Part shown: in pieces, positions 6,016 to 7,596 of the stretch | Numbering within the stretch: position 1 is the stretch's first letter | Layout: each line of letters begins with the position of its first letter | Assembly (NCBI GenBank): GCA_002423305.1 | Contig: DIVI01000127.1 | Coordinates: 2,289-9,884 of the forward strand | Origin: Methylococcus sp. UBA6136 | GTDB lineage: Bacteria; Pseudomonadota; Gammaproteobacteria; Methylococcales; Methylococcaceae | Reading direction: 5' to 3' | Length of the DNA: 7,596 nt | Notes under the pieces: model-generated | The model's input: only the letters and a program-made list of their open reading frames with translations | What the model was told of the DNA's origin: nothing | Database searches by the model: none | Position numbers and translations under genes: made by a program

Positions 6016-7517
6016 CAGAAGCGCTCCAGTTCCGGAAATTTCTGTTGTCCCTGATGTATATGCATGCGACCCAACTCGGCACAACGCTGTAGGGTGGGGA
6101 TGGCCTTGCCGGGATTGAGGAGTCCATCGGGATCGAAAGCCTGTTTCACGGCATGAAAGACGTCTAACTCATCAGGACTGAACTGACCACACATGGCATC
6201 AATCTTCTCGAACCCGACACCGTGTTCACCGCTGATGGTGCCGCCCAGCTCAATGGAGCGTTTCAGGATGGCCGCGCCAAACGCTTCGGTGCGCTCAAAT
6301 TCGCCTGACCTATTGGCGTCATACAGGATCAATGGATGCAGATTGCCGTCGCCGGCATGGAACACGTTGATACAGCGCAGGCCGTATTCCCGCTCCATCT
6401 GGGCGATATCGCTGAGCATGGTGGCCACATGTTGTCGGGGGATGGTGCCATCCATGCAGTAATAGTCGGGAGAAATCCGGCCCGCCGCCGGAAACGCAGC
6501 CTTGCGCCCTGCCCAAAACAGCTGACGCTCGGCCTCGTTACGGGAAACACGAACTGCCGTGGCACCGTTGTTTTCCAGTACAACCCTCATCCGGGTGATT
6601 TCCTCCTCGACGGTCTCTGGGGTGCCATCGGACTCGCACAGGAGAATGGCGGCGGCATTCAGATCGTATCCGGCATTTACAAAGGGCTCGACAGCCCGGG
6701 TGGTGGCCTGATCCATTAATTCCAAACCCGCCGGGATAATTCCCGAGCCAATGATGGCGGCCACGGCCTCGCCCGCCGCACGGACATCGGCAAAGCTTGC
6801 CAGAATCACTCGAGCCGTCTGCGGCTTCGGTAGCAATTTGAGTATGACCTCGGTTACGACAGCCAGCAGCCCTTCTGAGCCTATCATCAGGGCCAGGAGA
6901 TCATAGCCTGGGGCATCCAGTGCGTGATGGCCAAATTCGACGATCTCGCCGGACAGGGTGATGGCCCGCACCCGCAGGACATTGTGCAGCGTCAGGCCGT
7001 ATTTCAGGCAATGAACACCGCCGGAATTCTCGGCGACGTTACCGCCAATGCTGCAGGCGATCTGCGAGCTGGGGTCTGGGGCATAGTAGAGATGATGCGG
7101 CGCCGCGGCTTCGGAGACCGCGAGGTTACGAACACCCGGCTGGACGACTGCCGTGCGCGCCAGGGGATCTATCGCCAAAATCCGGTTCAGTCGTGCCAGG
7201 GATAAGACAATGCCCTCGGGATGGGGCAGGGCGCCGGCCGAGAGGCCGGTCCCCGCTCCCCGCGGAACCACGGGTGTCTTGGTGGCATGGCATACCTTGA
7301 GGATCGCCAAGACCTGCGCCTCAGTCTCCGGGAGGACAACGGCCAATGGCAATCGGCGATAGGCCGACAAGGCGTCGCACTCGTAGGGCCGGAGTTCTTC
7401 CTCAGCCGTCAGCAGACTGGCGGGCGGCAGAATCTCAGCCAAGGCCTGAATAAGCCGGGTCTTGGCAGTGTGGGCGGTGTCAGCCGATGGCTCACCTGGA
7501 TGGACAGTGTGAATCAT
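6015..7517 (-). CDS. glcD: Glycolate dehydrogenase (oxidase), catalytic FAD-linked subunit GlcD
   Basis: This 500-residue protein aligns end to end with E. coli GlcD (about 499). Key parts are PYECDALSAYR (44-54); the FAD-binding loop RGAGTGLSAGALP (86-98); APDPSSQIACSIGGNVAENS ending in SGG (146-167); ISPDYYCMDGTIPR; FHAGDGNLHP (386-395); SGEHGVG (429-435); DPDGLLNPGK (462-471) and the family end FPELERF. This is an FAD_binding_4 domain plus a FAD-oxidase C-terminal domain. It oxidises glycolate (and probably D-lactate) with GlcE and GlcF. It is first in the operon as seen. The frame stays open to an ATG at 7577, but those 20 extra residues have no E. coli counterpart and overlap a possible end of an upstream gene, so I prefer the ATG at 7517. 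Neither start has a good Shine-Dalgarno, so the exact start is uncertain. No promoter is visible before the window edge. Confidence 0.95.
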   Translation of the reverse strand: MIHTVHPGEPSADTAHTAKTRLIQALAEILPPASLLTAEEELRPYECDALSAYRRLPLAVVLPETEAQVLAILKVCHATKTPVVPRGAGTGLSAGALPHPEGIVLSLARLNRILAIDPLARTAVVQPGVRNLAVSEAAAPHHLYYAPDPSSQIACSIGGNVAENSGGVHCLKYGLTLHNVLRVRAITLSGEIVEFGHHALDAPGYDLLALMIGSEGLLAVVTEVILKLLPKPQTARVILASFADVRAAGEAVAAIIGSGIIPAGLELMDQATTRAVEPFVNAGYDLNAAAILLCESDGTPETVEEEITRMRVVLENNGATAVRVSRNEAERQLFWAGRKAAFPAAGRISPDYYCMDGTIPRQHVATMLSDIAQMEREYGLRCINVFHAGDGNLHPLILYDANRSGEFERTEAFGAAILKRSIELGGTISGEHGVGFEKIDAMCGQFSPDELDVFHAVKQAFDPDGLLNPGKAIPTLQRCAELGRMHIHQGQQKFPELERF

Positions 7518-7596
7518 GATGTTGAAGGCGTGATGTGGCCTATCAGGATAGACGATCAATCTCCCGCGAGCATTCATCCGTGCTCATCAGGGCGGC

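Noticed and set aside
6016..6084. Longer GlcE starting at the upstream in-frame ATG (6084)
   Set aside because: It would overlap the conserved glcD C-terminus by 70 nt and add residues absent from the family. The TGATG start at 6015 has a good ribosome site.
7097..7106. Palindrome GCGGCGCCGC within glcD
   Set aside because: It is short and all G/C within a GC-rich coding region, so it is expected by chance.
7234..7249. Perfect stem CCGGCC-GAGA-GGCCGG within glcD
   Set aside because: It encodes the conserved FAD loop TGLSAGA, where Gly/Ala/Ser codons in GC-rich DNA easily give such symmetry. There is no gene boundary nearby.

Overview
The window looks like an ordinary chromosomal segment of a proteobacterium, most likely a gammaproteobacterium. 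The evidence is dense packing, moderately high GC by eye, Shine-Dalgarno-type starts, a type II signal peptide, and GlcD/GlcE/GlcF proteins that resemble the E. coli glycolate oxidase subunits (compared from memory) almost from end to end. I see no phage, transposon, plasmid or CRISPR signature. A glycolate-consuming autotroph would fit, but nothing here proves autotrophy.

Layout from left to right. (1) Positions 2-421 (+) hold the 3' end of a DHH/DHHA1-type phosphoesterase with an unusually long tail after its GGGGH motif. (2) A 206-nt convergent gap (422-627) carries several short inverted repeats. (3) Positions 628-1260 (-) encode a cytoplasmic DsbA-fold oxidoreductase with a CSWC active site. 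(4) A 284-nt divergent gap (1261-1544) holds a -10-like box, a long-range inverted repeat and a strong Shine-Dalgarno before a TTG-started 39-codon overlapping ORF. (5) Positions 1545-2315 (+) encode a DUF4410 lipoprotein. (6) A 123-nt gap contains alternative hairpins. (7) Positions 2439-3698 (+) encode a periplasmic ABC-type substrate-binding protein (Peripla_BP_6 type) with no permease or ATPase beside it. (8) On the minus strand, reading right to left, glcD (7517-6015), glcE (6015-4963) and glcF (4963-3695) form one operon. Both junctions are TGATG stop/start overlaps.

GlcD and GlcE (FAD-linked oxidase-type subunits) and GlcF (two 4Fe-4S clusters plus two CCG domains) together make the membrane-associated glycolate dehydrogenase, which oxidises glycolate to glyoxylate and passes electrons to the respiratory chain. 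The operon stops after glcF: the substrate-binding protein gene runs into it tail to tail and their stop codons overlap by 4 nt. The glcG, glcB and glcA genes that follow glcF in E. coli are therefore not present here. The shared 3' end carries a row of perfect short hairpins inside the last glcF codons, which is the most interesting non-coding signal I found. I did not find a convincing new multi-gene system.
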